From Phlegmacium glaucopus (Eukaryota; Basidiomycota; Agaricomycetes; Agaricales; Cortinariaceae): a stretch of DNA of 64,000 nt. The notes under the pieces were generated by a model that was not told where the DNA came from, did no database searches, and saw nothing but the letters and a program-made list of their open reading frames with translations. Below are positions 34,883 to 47,120 of the stretch, one piece after another. A program made the translations under genes and the position numbers. Each line of letters starts with the position of its first letter. Position 1 is the stretch's first letter. The DNA lies in contig MU129989.1 in the NCBI GenBank assembly GCA_015039465.1, positions 193,424 to 257,423 on the forward strand, given 5' to 3'.

Positions 34883-36660
34883 TTAATTCCACCCAGGCTG
34901 AGTCTTTCTCCAGACGGTCCAGAGTCCAGAGGGAGTCCGAGGGAGTACACGCGCCTCTTCCCGGAGATGAGCTGGTAGCTTTGACCAGAACTTTCGATTA
35001 AGCTGGTATGTTGAGGATTTGAATGACATGCCATTGAAAACATGAGAAAAGCGCACAGAGAGGTCGGCATTACCAGTAGCATCTTGCAAGAGGGCAAAAC
35101 CTTGCACCATATCGCGTGCATATAGCCTTTGAGGCCAGACAACTCCAGTGATATCAGTTGGCGTATGGACACAGCCAGATAACCAGATACGATCAACTTG
35201 AAGATCTTGGTCCAAGTCGCATGAAGTGGGCTGAGGCAGCTGGGGCCTTGAAGGAAGAGGGCTAGGAGACGGTGATAATGGCACTGGAAGGGGAGAACCC
35301 TGTTGTGTGTCAGAGTCATCTGTCAAGTCTATGTCAACGCGAGGAAATTTTAAACATCGTGGCATCAAAGGCGGAGACGCCGAGCTCTCGCGTGTACGTT
35401 TACGTGACGAGATTGGTGCAGAACGAGAGGGGGAGTCATATTGAGCCATCGCATTGACAAAAGTTGAAGGAAGGGAAGGTGTTTTGACACCTTTTCGCCG
35501 AATGAAGACCTTCTCATCTGTTTTAACAGACATAGAGTGGTCGGGATTGGGAATCCAGAAGCATCCATGGTTGCTACGCACATAAAGCTCCAATTCATCA
35601 AGTTTTTGCACACCAAGCTGCGCTACAAGATGAGGTAGGTGGGCAAGGTTCAGTGTCGGCCACGTATTGATGTCCTGCAAAGGGAGAGGGATTGGTTCCG
35701 CCATATCTTCAAGGTACGCAACTAGAAGGACAGTATGCTTTATACGCCGCTCATTCTCCATTCGTGATGTTTCCGATTTCTGCCGAGCTTCACGCTCTTG
35801 TTTGCGACGATTCCAATCTGCAACAAGAGCGGATGGTACTGGCTTTCCAAAGTAGAAAGGGTTTGTTTCGGTTTCCCCAGTACTAGACGGAGTCAAAGCA
35901 GGAGGGTCCACAGCACCAGGAGGAATAGACAGAGTTGGAAGAGAAGGAAGCGAGGGAGAAACAAAAGACAGTGCAGAAAAGTCGAAACCTGAAGTATCTG
36001 TTGATGTAGGAAGGCGCAGAGGAATTGAAGGAACAGGCCACACCAGGTGGAAAGGATCATCCGATGTGGAAACTGGACGACGACCACTGTTGTGGGCCTT
36101 ATTGAAACAGATAGCCACGACGTCCCTGATGCAACAGGTCTTGCACATCGCTTTCGAGCATGTCGCAGTAGCCAGACGACTGCACGGTCTGCTAGTGCAG
36201 GATTTCTTCTCCTTTGAACGTCCAGCGAGAGAGCCTGCAGGTTGAGCTGGGAGTCTTGACGTCGTAGAATTGAATCCACCAAGAGCGGGGTCAATCGGAA
36301 TGGAATTAGCCATATTTAAACCAACATTGACATCGTTTCGTAAGGGCGAGAAGGCCTGTTGATGACGAGGAGTAATGTTTCCTGACCGCTGCAGGCCTGG
36401 AGAGGGAGAGCCACTGTTTTCGAAAGGCAGCCACACGAAGTAAGAGCAGGCATTGCACTATAGATGCTGTCAACACTCATTAACAGCTGCAAAACCAAAG
36501 TTCTTACCCGCTGGCATCGTTTTCCGTAATTGGGACCTGTACAGTTGATGACCTTTGGGATTACCTCCCCGCACTCACCGGTCGCAAGTCCATCAACGAT
36601 TGGGCCAGGGCACTGCATGTAGTGCTCAATGTCATAAGCCTGAAGGGGAAACGCCGCCAT
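34883..36660 (-). CDS. KDZ-element accessory protein with GRF zinc finger
   Basis: Exons 36660-36508 and 36457-34883 (50-nt intron) give 575 residues in phase. The start MAAFPLQAYDIEHYMQ leads into VINCTGPNYGKRCQRC, NACSYFVWLP, the Cys-GPN-G-R/K-x-Cys-Cys-FxW pattern of GRF zinc fingers, with the intron splitting the finger. A second cysteine cluster follows (KKSCTSRPCSRLATATCSKA, MCKTCCIRDVVAICFN). The rest is Ser/Pro-rich linker, a helical stretch (LVADWNRRKQEREARQ), a folded part near LELYVRSNHGCFWIPN and a C-terminal block (RIWLSGCVHTPTDITGVVWP). It lies inside the terminal repeats and faces the transposase gene, with 188 bp between stops. GRF fingers bind single-stranded nucleic acid in other proteins; a role in transposition is inference. 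Confidence 0.75.
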
Positions 36661-36843
36661 TAGATCCACAAGAACAAGGTGGTGTCGGCAGTAACAAGGC
36701 GGGGCTGGCGAGCGCAACAAACAGGCAGACGAAGATTGAATGTAAACCAGTGATGCGCAAGGGAACAGAGATGGGTGGTCAACCAAATTTGGCGCGACGC
36801 CGGCGAGCGTTGTTTGACATTGTGAGCTGACGAAGCTGCTACA

Positions 36844-36890
36844 TGTGACTCCATGGCTCTATGAAAATATGGAGTTCCGAAATCCTGTAT
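36844..36890 (-). repeat. KDZ element right terminal inverted repeat
   Basis: TGTGACTCCATGGCTC...TGGAGTTCCGAAATCCTGTAT, the inverse of the left end. Confidence 0.75.
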
Positions 36891-37573
36891 ATTCTGGCAA
36901 TTTGCCGTGTCAAATGAATTCAGAATAATCACATTTTTTTCCAGCAAGTACTAAATTCCCTTTTCAGGTTTCCGGAAACCAAGAAACCAGCAGAAACTAG
37001 TTTCCCGTAGTCAGACGAGATTCGTAGTCTTTTTTTATTTGTACTTAACAACAACTTACTCATCTGTAAGCAGAAACCAGCGGAAACCCGGAAATGATTT
37101 TGACATTTTGCTGATGGCCTTGCAGTCTGCATATCGCGAGCTGGAGGTTTATTAATTAGGAGTTATTACAAATGTATATCGTCTACATTATTCTGAGATA
37201 TATAATCCAGAATTTAAACTTTGTGTTTCAACTTTTTGACTTGACAAATGCGCTCCTGGTGGTTCAGTGGTGTTGATGTGGGGTGTTGGTACGGTCATAC
37301 ACCGGTGAGTGGTAGGTACAGTTGGTTTTTTTTCCTTCATGCTCTATATCCTCACCTCTTCGAAAACTCATTTGCAATCATTGAGCCGATACCCAGGCAG
37401 GCTGCTGAGTGGAGATGATTTCCTCAAGCCTGGAGATCGAGGAGCAGGCAGCAGAAAAAGCCGAGAGAGCAAGGAAGCGAGAAGAACATGCAATGGTTGT
37501 AGCTGAATGAAAGGGAAAGAAACGAGGAAGTATAGAAGATGCTGTCGAAGCACGGGAACTTGAAGCGCGATAC
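36891..37573. other. Intergenic between the KDZ element and the SDR-like gene
   Basis: No gene recognised. Two copies of a GTTTCCGG/GGAAACC-type word (CAGCAGAAACTAG, CAGCGGAAACCCGG) occur near 36961-37090. Confidence 0.45.
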
Positions 37574-39301
37574 CTATAGGTATACATCCTCCTCAACTGT
37601 ACCCTCCTCTTTCTTTTTCCCTTTGTGTATTCCTGTATCCGTACCGCCACTCCCCCTTTCATCATTCCCAACACTACCTTCCCCTTCTACTATCGGCTTT
37701 GGGCACTCTCTTTCCCAAACCTTCAAACCAGCCTCATACGCCTCCCAAACTAACCTACCAGCCAATTCACCACCATATTCACCATCATCTGGGAGTTCAA
37801 TGACTTCCCGTCTCCCCCCTTCATCCATACTTGTCTTCGTCTTCGTCTTCGATTTCACCTCGTCGTTCACTTGTGGTGGTGGTTGTATATGGGCAATATC
37901 CAATTTCATCTTAAAATTAACGACCACTGCACAATCCGCGTATAAAGCTCCTGGTACGAGAACTTCTTCTGGCATATCCAATAAAGAGGCGTCAATGGGT
38001 CCTTGGGTTTGACTCGTCCCACCACCAGCACCAGACATGGATGCGGAAGGTGGTGATTTAGAATTAGAGGTAGATGTAGAGACGAAAGTCGTTTGTGAGA
38101 GTAATTTGAAAGGTGTAGGGAGAAATAAGACGTGCAAGATGGATTGGATAGCAGTTGTTGGGGATTTGGTGAACACACGTAGGAAAGGCTGCGAAATGAG
38201 ATATCTATTGAATCAACATCAACAAGACAAATTCATTAATCATTTCTGATAAAAATTGAAAGGAGAAAGGAGCAACATACAGAAATATTCCCAACCAACT
38301 CGTCTTTCTTTCCGTTCCTGACCAACCGGCGTTCAAAATACGAGATACTGTGTCGACTCTCCCAATACCAGGACTTACACTGACAGCGACAATATTTGAC
38401 TTTTGTAATTTAGAATTGACCACTGGAACTGCTCGAGACCCTTCTTGTGTTTTCGGGATCTGTGCCGCTGAAGGTAACGCATCAAGGATGCGTTGGAGAT
38501 GTCGTGTAAAGATGATGGTGCGTAAAGAACGGGTACCTTCCTGCAGGAAGATTGATTTTGGTTTGGTGTTGGCTGGAGAAGTCATCGAGGAGGATGAGGG
38601 AGTTGAGGTCGAGAAGGAGGGTAGGAAGGGGATACTAACAGCAGCGGCATAGAACGGGTTTACAACGTTCACGATTCGGATGTCCCTTTCCGGTGGTGCC
38701 ACCAATAAGGCGGGTAATAGTAGAGTTGTCATCAGGAACGTGGCCAATGAACCGCTTTCCCTTTCTTTTTGCTCTAATGCTTCATTTTTTGTAATCAAAA
38801 ATCCAGGAATACCGATATGTTCGTGTTCATGTGCAAACACAACTGCGTCAAGTCGCTGGTCTTGGCCTGTCAAAAAACGAGTACAGAAAGACCGCACAGA
38901 AGATGGAGACGATAAATCGCATTGCTCAGCAAAAATCTTTTCGTTGGAAGTGGTAGAGCGTAAGAGTGTTATTAAGATGGTGACTTTTGGAGAGTCGATG
39001 GGGTCTGGAGAGAGAGCAATGATGTGGGCACCGCGTTGTGCGATATTTTGAAGAAGCGTTAAGCCTAGAGGGGTGAATCCGCCCTTGTATTCATTGTTCA
39101 GTGAGTTTGTTTTGTTAGAGAATTTTGAATCATTACGGTGATGAGAACGACTCTGGCATGTAGGTCTCGTTCACGGTTTGTCCTTCTTCCTTGTGAGAAA
39201 GCGCGGAGTACAAGGACGGTAATAATGGCGACAATAATGTGGAAGATGTATTGTGTCGGGAAGTAGGTCGAGACCAACGCCTCTGCTGCTCTCAACACCA
39301 T
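37574..39301 (-). CDS. Membrane-anchored SDR-like (ketoreductase-fold) protein
   Basis: Exons 39301-39137, 39083-38281 and 38204-37574 encode 532 residues in phase. A hydrophobic segment (FHIIVAIITVLVLRAF, about residues 20-35) anchors the N-terminus. A Rossmann-type nucleotide-binding start follows, VVLITGGFTPLGLTLLQN (GGxxxLG where classical SDRs have GxxxGIG), then HIIALSPDP and LDAVVFAHE in the place of the NNAG strand. A classical YxxxK catalytic pair is not obvious. Near 330-350, VAVSVSPGIGRVDTVSR resembles the SDR SPGxxxT segment. The C-terminal third is a Ser/Gly/Lys-rich tail with VWEAYEAGLKVWERE. It resembles a conserved fungal family with an inactive or divergent SDR fold; the substrate is unknown. 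It is 52 bp downstream of the SET gene, same strand. Confidence 0.7.
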
Positions 39302-39353
39302 ATAAGATTGCAGTCAATGTAGGGTCAATTATGTAATAAAGTATAGACCGAAT

Positions 39354-40860
39354 TTACATAACCCCCAATCCAGCCTTGAGCTCTTTCGCCAGATCGTCCA
39401 TTCCCAGGTCTTCTTCAACTACATTCTTTACATCTTTCAAGCATCTCTCACAACGGCACTTTCCAAATCCCCAGGCACTTAATTCATCTTGCCGTTGCTT
39501 GTACCCGAGCTTGGGGTTCACATACGTTACCAATAGTTCTTCACCCACCTTGATGGGACGTTGCGCTAGAACTGTTATGCGGGAGAGAGCGTTGCGTTGG
39601 TCGAGATGACGCACGGAGACGTTGGGGTTGCAAGAGTGGTTCAAATGTGCATGAAGGGTGTATAAACCGCCGTGTGCCTCCAGATCTGGAACACAAAAGA
39701 GTCAGTCAGAGAGAAAGAAAATGGAACGACGAGGATAGGATAATACTCACTTAGACTCATCATCCCCAACCCGCGAAGGAAGCCCAGGGAGTAGTCAAAT
39801 AGATCAGGTTCGACATGGGCAGGAAGAGGTTTTGTTAACAACTTGGCGAGCTTCTTCTGCTCTTGCACTGTTTTGGGCTCTTTGAACGCTTGAAGAAAGA
39901 GAACATACGCTTTCTTCCACGAATCCCTAGCAGGCTCCGGATCAATGGATCTATTCGTTCAAAGATAAATCCCTCTACCACTGAAGATTATGTTCAAAAG
40001 AAAAATTGACGTACGAGCTAAAACTATGGAGAAATCTCTCTTCCATTCCTAAAACTGCTAATCCTTTAACGATTAACCAATCTCCCTTCAACGTTTCCTC
40101 TCCGACCTGATTTGCCAATAATATCCTACTGGTACACTGCGCCAAAGCATTCAAGGCCATCCATTGTGTTTCCCTAGCCCACTTCATGAGCGGGATGGAA
40201 GCAGGATTCTGAGCGGGGCAGAGCAGCGGGTGTGTTTTTGCTGAGCGAGCCAAGCAGAGGCGGTTGCAAAATCTTGCCGGGCAGAAATTGGAAGACGAAG
40301 AAGCAGGACAAGGATTAATCAAGCGCGAATCGCTTGCAAGAGGCGTGGTACAATAACCACAAGCGGCAGATTTCATTTGCATGTCCAATATTTCCCTATA
40401 TACTCCATTAAAATGACGATCAGTTAGAACTCGATGTGTTCTGCAAGAAAAGGTAGAAAAGGACTTACCACTCTGGAGCGATAATAAACGGATCTTCCTT
40501 CCAGATAGGCTCGCCTTCTTCTATATCTTTTTCAGCAACAAGTCCCTTTCCTTTCTTCTTATTGAAATATTTGACTTTCACTTTTGGTGTCCACTGAGAT
40601 ATATCCAAGCTATCGATGACCCGCGAAGAGGGATATATACGTGATTTAGCTGATTCAGAAGACATAGAATTACTACTAGGGTCAGAAACGATAAGTCCCT
40701 GGCTCTGTAGGATCTTCCTTGTCCGTTTTTCGCTGACAGTCCATTCTGGATAGGTTTGGAGAAGGAGGGTATGAACTCTGGAGATTCCAAGGGATGGATC
40801 CTTGTTTTTGAGGGAAATAACGGCAGCAGTCAATTCGGATTCTTGAGGTATTGTTGGCAT
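39354..40860 (-). CDS. SET-domain protein lysine methyltransferase, Set5-like
   Basis: Four exons (40860-40469, 40395-40015, 39950-39751, 39685-39354) keep phase, 434 residues. It starts with a short helical N-terminus (SELTAAVISLKNKDPSLGIS), then the SET domain opens with KKKGKGLVAEKDIEEGEPIW. A cysteine-rich MYND-like insert (CGYCTTPLAS ... CPARFCNRLCLARSAKTHPL) interrupts it. The cofactor/substrate motifs NHSCNPNVSVRH and GEELLVTYVNP follow, and the post-SET GFGKCRCERC. The layout matches yeast Set5 and SMYD-type enzymes; Set5 methylates histone H4 in yeast, so chromatin action is a family-based guess. The first 50 codons are duplicated 3.2 kb upstream (43930-44075). Confidence 0.85.
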
Positions 40861-41748
40861 TTAATACCATTGGTCACAGATCACAGATCTAGAGACTAGA
40901 TATAGTCACGTGATAGTAACGCCAGGAATTGAATCCTAATATTGTCTTATTTAGTCAATTTGGCAGTCAAATTATTTATACAAAAAAAATCTAGGTAGAC
41001 AGTCCGAACTCTGCGAAACTATAAGACTGACGGTGAGACTACTCTTTATCCCTATCTCGTTCAATCTAATGTAATCATAAGCGAGTACTTTGATGACTTC
41101 AAGGGGGTGGCATGTCATTCTGATCTCATAGAACTGGAAGTTGTCATGGGCCACACTCACAGCGTTCATTACTCGCAGTGAGGGTACGCTCGAATCGCAG
41201 AAAAGGTTTTTAACACCTTGGACGTCGATGTCTTCCATCTTCAGTGAAAAAAAAATTCTTCTAGGTTCTTTGATCTATGCCTAACATCCTTGGTAACTCG
41301 AGTACTACCGCTAAACAAAGCAACTGTTCTCGATCTTGTCACCAAAAATTGCGCTTCCTCTATAGATAGTTCGGGCGTGGCATAGCTACACACAACTCTA
41401 GTCGTTCAAGCGCCCCAGATAGTCCATATTCACAAAGCAATAGGACCTCTGATCTGTGATTAAAGCATTGCTTCTTTGATCAGAATGATAATTCAGAGCA
41501 GAAAAATATGAAGCGCCCATATCATGCGTAACATAGACACCGAGTGTCCTTTGGATTCTAGTAGAGATTGTGCAAGAGTCGGAGTTATTCTCAGTGCAAG
41601 ATCATCTCCTAAATATACTGGTACTGTACGTCTAACTTCGCACTGCTGAGGTAGAATGACCATTCAAGCATTTGAAATAATAACACTAGTATATAGTCCC
41701 CGGCTGACCATCCTCATACTACTTATACCTTATTCAGTCCCGCAACAC

Positions 41749-43521
41749 TTAATTTACGATGGCGTGAGTGGAGGAAGTGCTTGCAAGACCGACGCGTTTT
41801 CCCGCAGTATCAAGAACGACATAAAAACGCTCCATAAAGGTAACCCCAAGGATGAAGTCAAGACCTGACCCGCTGGGTGTGCCAATATCAGCAACTATGA
41901 GGTAGATACCACTGGTAGTTCCACCAATATCGGTGTTAAGAGTACGCGGCCAGATCTGACCATTGGCAGTCAGTTCGAAAATGCCCTATATATAACACCG
42001 TAAGTTTCTGCTTGGAGCTTCTCACTACATAAAATGGAGAGAACCTACACCACTAGTGGTTTGGAAGAAGAGACTTTTCAAGTTGGCGAATTGAGTGGGA
42101 GTAAGTTTGAGTAATCCGGTTGTTCTGTCCGAGGTGGCGCCGGTAGCGGTTTTGTATGCATTGAAGGCGTTCGTGGCAATAAGAATGAGAGTAGTACCTG
42201 ATGAACATGATAAAATTAGTTTGACTACAAATTGCGAGACTTCTTTCGTGCGCTTACCACTATCAATGATACCGGCGGTTTGAGCTAGAATAGTTGTCGA
42301 GGCTCCATATCTAATGGATAGACCAATTCCCCAGAATTCATTGGCGGGAGAAACGGTGGTGATGGGACTGTAAAATTAGACATAAATTAAAAATTTCCGC
42401 ATGTAAATCATGCGTAAGAGTCTGCATAAAACATACCTGAACGAAATCGGGGGAATGAAATTTGTACTATCCGTCCCACCTTTCATTTTGCGTCAGTTGC
42501 TACAAGAATACTCATTAATGAGAATACTCATACCCCAAGTAAGCACCCCGTTCAGCGATTCTGAGACATTTGTAGGCTTAAAGGCGATAGAAATTTCGTC
42601 TGCGGTGATAAGTCCTTGGGCGAAGGCATTATCGACGATGGTAGGGACGAGAGTGTTTGTTGCGGGACTCAAGGTACCGAGAGTGAGATCAGTTGGGCCA
42701 AGACTAATTGTGGAAAATATTGCTGTCAATATTCAAGCCACATCTTTATGAATACCATACCCGAGGATACCATCGATACCTGGCCCGAAGCCAGTAGAAG
42801 TCTATTGGAAAAACTTCTCAGCATCTTGTGGGTGGAAAATAAGAATCACTTGACAGTGGAGGCAACGCCGATAGCTTGATTCCGCACAATGAGACTGGGA
42901 GTAATGGTAACTGTATCAAAGAACTCGTTCCCAAAAAAGGAAGTTGAACCAAATTCTATAGACTACGTAATAAAACCATGAGGAATATAACCATGGAAAG
43001 CAGGTATCGACGTACCACTGTATTGGATGTTGCGACACTGGTGCCTGTCCTGACATATGGCTTTGTACTACTGATATCAATCAAAATATTGGAGCTTTCA
43101 CAAGTATTGAGCCCTTGAAGAGGAGTTAGCTACAGAAATGCATACCTTCCAGTGTCAACGAGGAGAGAATCTATGTTTAGAACACTCAGTGAATATACCC
43201 ATACAACGAGGAGTTGAATTGTCACTTACAAAAGGTAGCTGGGATACCGATACCAATTGAAGCAAAATAACTTATAACTTGATTGTCTGCCTTGGAGTTA
43301 ATTACAGCACGGGTGTTGAGACCAGAGGCCTTGGCAGCGCCCTGAGCCTTGAGGAGTTTAGCCCTGGTTTGATCATGTCGAAGTAGGTTGTGTATGCTGG
43401 TAAAATTGACCCGTCTGGACATAGGTAAGGTTATCGGGGACCTGTTGGCCCGTACTATATTTCCAGTCACGGTACCGGCGAGAGAGAAGATAAAGATAGT
43501 GAACAAAACTGCGGGGAACAT
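41749..43521 (-). CDS. Pepsin-like aspartic protease (A1 family), copy A
   Basis: Ten exons keep phase (43521-43230, 43170-43146, 43070-43016, 42962-42855, 42801-42761, 42703-42534, 42479-42437, 42367-42258, 42197-42049, 41985-41749), 409 residues. Residues 1-20 are a signal peptide (MFPAVLFTIFIFSLAGTVTG). A propeptide with LLRHDQTRAKLLKAQGAAKA follows. Catalytic motifs are both intact: LLVDTGSS (Asp103) and GIIDSGTTLI (Asp280). Other family hallmarks are STTSTGFGPGIDGILGLGP and the end block FILGVTFMERFYVVLDTAGK. One 53-nt intron uses donor GTCAAG. Expected role: secreted proteolysis. A TATAAAT element lies on the minus strand near 43603-43609. Confidence 0.9.
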
Positions 43522-43929
43522 TGTTGGTTTAGTGACAGTTATCGAAGTGTTTGAGATGCAAAGACCAGCATGAATATCTTTGAATGTGCCTCTACGTGCT
43601 CATTTATACGAGACCACATGGAATTTGTTCTCCCAACTGGGAAGCACCTGTCACTACAAAATGATATGGAGGTGTAGATTTCCATGATCGGGAGCCAGTG
43701 TATTGATAAGAGTTGGATAAGCTCGCAGCGTGATGAATATTTGGCCATTCAAAACCTAAAATTAACATCGTTATTTTAATACTCTTGTTGACTTGGCAGG
43801 CTTACCATACAGTCAATTGACATACACAATCATCTTTCCTCTTTACTTATACCTTGCTTTTGATAGGCAAAATAGGCACAGGCAAAAAGAGCGTATCACG
43901 GGAGTGTATGGGATGGCAGCGTGTGACTA

Positions 43930-44075
43930 TGTAGGATCTTCCTTGTCCGTTTTTCGCTGACAGTCCATTCTGGGTAGGTTTGGAGAGGAAGGGTGTGAAT
44001 TCTGGAGATTTCAAGGGATGGATCCTTGTTTTTAATAGCAGCAGTCAACTCGGATTCTTGAGGTATTGTTATGGT
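43930..44075 (-). pseudogene. 5' fragment of the Set5-like gene
   Basis: Minus-strand frame reads IPQESELTAA, KNKDPSLEIS, RIHTLPLQTYPEWTVSEKRT and RKILHS, matching the first coding exon of the gene at 39354-40860 with a few changes and a small deletion (about 9 nt). It stops at the duplication junction, before the SET domain. It is a by-product of the tandem duplication. Confidence 0.9.
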
Positions 44076-44957
44076 CACAGATCACAGATCTTGAGACTGA
44101 GTATTACACATAGTCACGTGATAATAACGCGGAATTGCAAGTCAAATTTTCCATACAAAAAGATCTCTTTTCAGGAGGTACAGTCCGAACTCTGCGAAAC
44201 TATAAGACTGGCTACCCTTCCACCATAGGCGAGTATTTTGATGACTTCAAGGGGGTGGCATGTCATTCTGATCTCATAGAACTGGAAGTTCAAGTTGTCA
44301 TGGGCCAGGCTCACGGCGTTCATTACTGTACGGCGTACGCTCAAATCGCAGAAAAGGTTTTTAACACCTTGGACGTCGATGTCTTTCCCCTTCAGTGCAA
44401 ATAATTTTCTGCTACAGTACCAGTATATTCAAGAGATGATCTCCGACTCAGTCCGACTCTTGTTACTATAATCCAAAAAGAACACTCGGTGCCTATGTTA
44501 TCCATGATATGGGTGCTTAATATTTTTCTGTTCTGAATTATCATTCTGATCAAAGAAGCAATGCTTCAATCACAAATCATAGGTCCTATTGCTTTGTGAA
44601 TATGGAGTATCTGATGCACTTGAATGACTAGAGTTGTGTGTAGCTATGCCACGCCCGAACTATCGAGAGAGAAAGCGCAATTTTCGGTGACAAGATCGAG
44701 ACAGTTGCTCTGTTTAGCGGTAGTACTCGAGCTACTAGGAATATTACACATAGATCAAAGAAGCTACCCCAAACTTCAAACTGCCATGAAATATCGGGCC
44801 ATTACTACTACTAGGAGGCTATTTGGCAAAATTATATGCCCTACGCGCCACTGAGGTAGAATGACTATTCATGAATTTGAGATAATAACCTTATATACTA
44901 TACAGTCCCCGGCTGACCATCCTCATACTACTTATATCTGATTCAGTCCCGCAACAC

Positions 44958-46738
44958 TCAATTTGTGATGGCGTGAGTGGAGGCAGTGCTTGCAAGACCG
45001 ATGCGTTTTCCCGCGGTATCAAACACGACGTAAAAACGCTCCATAAAGGTAAGCCCAAGGATGAAGTCGAGACCTGACCCGCTGGGTGTGCCAATATCAG
45101 CAACTATGAGGTAGATACCACTGGTAGTTCCACCAATATCGGTGTTAAGAGTACGCGGCCAGATCTGACCGTTGGCAGTCAGTTCGAAAATCGCCTAAAT
45201 ACAACACTGTAAGTTTCTGCTTGGAGTTTCTCACTACATGTAATGGAGAGAACCTACACCACTAGTGGTTTGGAAGAAGAGACTTTTCAAGTTGGCGAAT
45301 TGAGTGGAAGTAAGTTTGAGTAATCCGGTTGTATTGTCCGAGACAGCTCCGGTAGCGGTTTTGTATGCATTGAAGGCGTTCGTGGCAATAAGAATGAGAG
45401 TAGTACCTAATCAACATGATAAAGTTAGTTTGATTACAAATTGCGAGACTTCTTTCGTGCGCTTACCACTATCAATGATACCGGCGGTTTGAGCTAGAAT
45501 GGTTGTCGAAGCTCCATATCTAATAGATAGATCAATTCCCCAGAATTCATTGGCGGGAGAAACGGTGGTGATGGGACTGTAAAATTAGACATAAATTAAA
45601 AATTTCCGCATGTAAATCATGCGTAAGAGTCTGCATAAAACATACCTGAACGAAATCGGGGGAATGAAATTTGTACTATCCGTCCCACCTTTCATTTTGC
45701 GTCAGTTGCTACAAGAATACTCATTAATGAGAATACTGATACCCCAAGTAAGCACCCCGTTCAGTGATTCTGAGACATTTATAGGCTTAAAGGCGATAGA
45801 AATTTCGTCTGCGGTGATAAGTTTTTGAGCGAAGGCATTATCAACGATGGTAGGGACGAGAGTGTTTGTTGCGGGACTCAAGGTACCGAGAGTGAGATCA
45901 GTTGGGCCAAGACTAATTGTGGAAATATTGTTGTCAAATTTCAAGCCACATCTTTATGAATACCATACCCGAGGACACCATCGATACCTGGCCCGAAGCC
46001 ATCAGAAGTCTATTGGAAAGAGACGACGTCTCAGCATTTGTGGGTGGAAAATAAAAAGCACTTGACAGTGGAGGCAACACCGATAGCTTGATTCCGGACA
46101 ATGAGACTGGGAGTGATGGTAACTGTATCAAGGAACTCGTTTCCAAAAAAGGAAGTTGAACCAAATTCTATAGACTATGTAATAAAATCATGAGGAATTT
46201 AACCATGGAAGGCAGGTATCAGCGTACCACTTTATTGGATGTTGCGACACTGGTGCTTGTCCTGACGTATGGCTTTGTACTGATATCAATCAAAATATTG
46301 GAGCTTTCAAAAGGTATTGAGCTCTTGAAGAGGAGTTAGCTACCGAAATGCATACCTTCCAGTGTCAACGAGGAGAGAATCTATGTTTAGAACACTCGAT
46401 GAATAAACCCATACAAGGGGGGGGTTGAACTGTCACTTACAAGAGGTAGCTGGCATACCTATACCAACTGTGGCAAAATAACTTACAACTTGATTGTCTG
46501 CCTGAGAGTTAATTACAGCACGGGAGTGGAAGTTGAGACCGGAGGCTTTGGCAGCGCCCTGAGCCTTGAGGAGTTTGGCCCTGGTTTGATCATGTCGAAG
46601 TAGGTTATGTATGCTGGTAAAATTGACCCGTCTGGACATAGGTAAGGTTATCGGGGACCTGTTGGCCCGTACTATATTCCCAGTCACGGTGGCGGCGAGA
46701 GAGAAGATAAAGATAGTGAAAAAAGCTGCAGGGAACAT
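44958..46738 (-). CDS. Pepsin-like aspartic protease (A1 family), copy B
   Basis: Same ten-exon structure as copy A (46738-46441, 46380-46356, 46279-46228, 46174-46067, 46009-45969, 45912-45743, 45688-45646, 45576-45467, 45406-45258, 45194-44958), 410 residues. Signal peptide MFPAAFFTIFIFSLAATVTG. Both catalytic triads are kept (DTGS at Asp105; DSGT at Asp281). Differences from A include two extra residues in the propeptide (FHS against T), loss of one Ser after DTGS, Q-G to Q-K in the AFAQ helix, LSIRYG preceded by Asp instead of Gly, ATS in place of ATF, and a TGA stop. All indels are multiples of three, which suggests selection on the protein. Expected role: secreted protease. Confidence 0.9.
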
Positions 46739-47120
46739 TGCTGGTTTGGCGACAGTTATCGAAGTGTTCGAGATGCAAAGACCAGCATAAATGTCTTTGA
46801 ATGTGCATCTGTGTGCACATTTATACTACGAGACCACATGGAATTTGTTCTCCCAACTGGGAAGCACCTGTCACTACAAAATGATATGGAGGTTTATATT
46901 TCCATGAACAGGAGCCAGTGCGTTGATAAGAGTTGGATAAGAGTTGGGTAAGCTCGCAGCGTGATGGATATTTGGCCATTCAAAACCTAAAATTAACATC
47001 GTTATTTTAACACTTGTTGACTTGGCAGGCTTACCATACGGTCAATTGACATACACAATCATCTTTTCTCTTTACTTGTACCTTACTGAGTGTATGACCT
47101 GGCAGCGTGTGGCAGCGTGT

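Larger units (their letters stand above)
32086..36890. mobile_element. KDZ-type DNA transposon, two genes, apparently intact
   Basis: Inverted ends: ATACAGGATTTCGGAACTCC at 32086 is repeated inverted at 36890, and a second block, TGGAGCCATGGAGTCACA, at the inner left end pairs with TGTGACTCCATGGCTC at 36844. Between them lie two convergent intron-containing genes, a CxC5/CxC6 KDZ transposase (plus) and a GRF zinc-finger protein (minus). I could not fix the exact outer border or a target duplication. KDZ elements are expanded in mushroom genomes. Confidence 0.8.
40706..47120. repeat. Tandem segmental duplication, unit about 3.2 kb
   Basis: Unit 1 (about 40706-43928) and unit 2 (about 43929-47120) line up along their length: the SET-gene 5' coding end, CACAGATCACAGATC, AGTCCGAACTCTGCGAAACT, AACACCTTGGACGTCGATGT, a protease gene, its promoter, and GGCAGCGTGTG at both junctions. 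Inside, 41270-41640 is inverted relative to 44398-44760 (for example ACTACCGCTAAAC in unit 1 is GTTTAGCGGTAGT in unit 2), and unit 2 has about 90 bp more after it. The breakpoint lies within the SET coding exon. Confidence 0.9.

Noticed and set aside
37240..37320. tRNA-like start (GGTGGTTCAGTGGT)
   Set aside because: No matching acceptor stem, anticodon arm or T-arm could be drawn.
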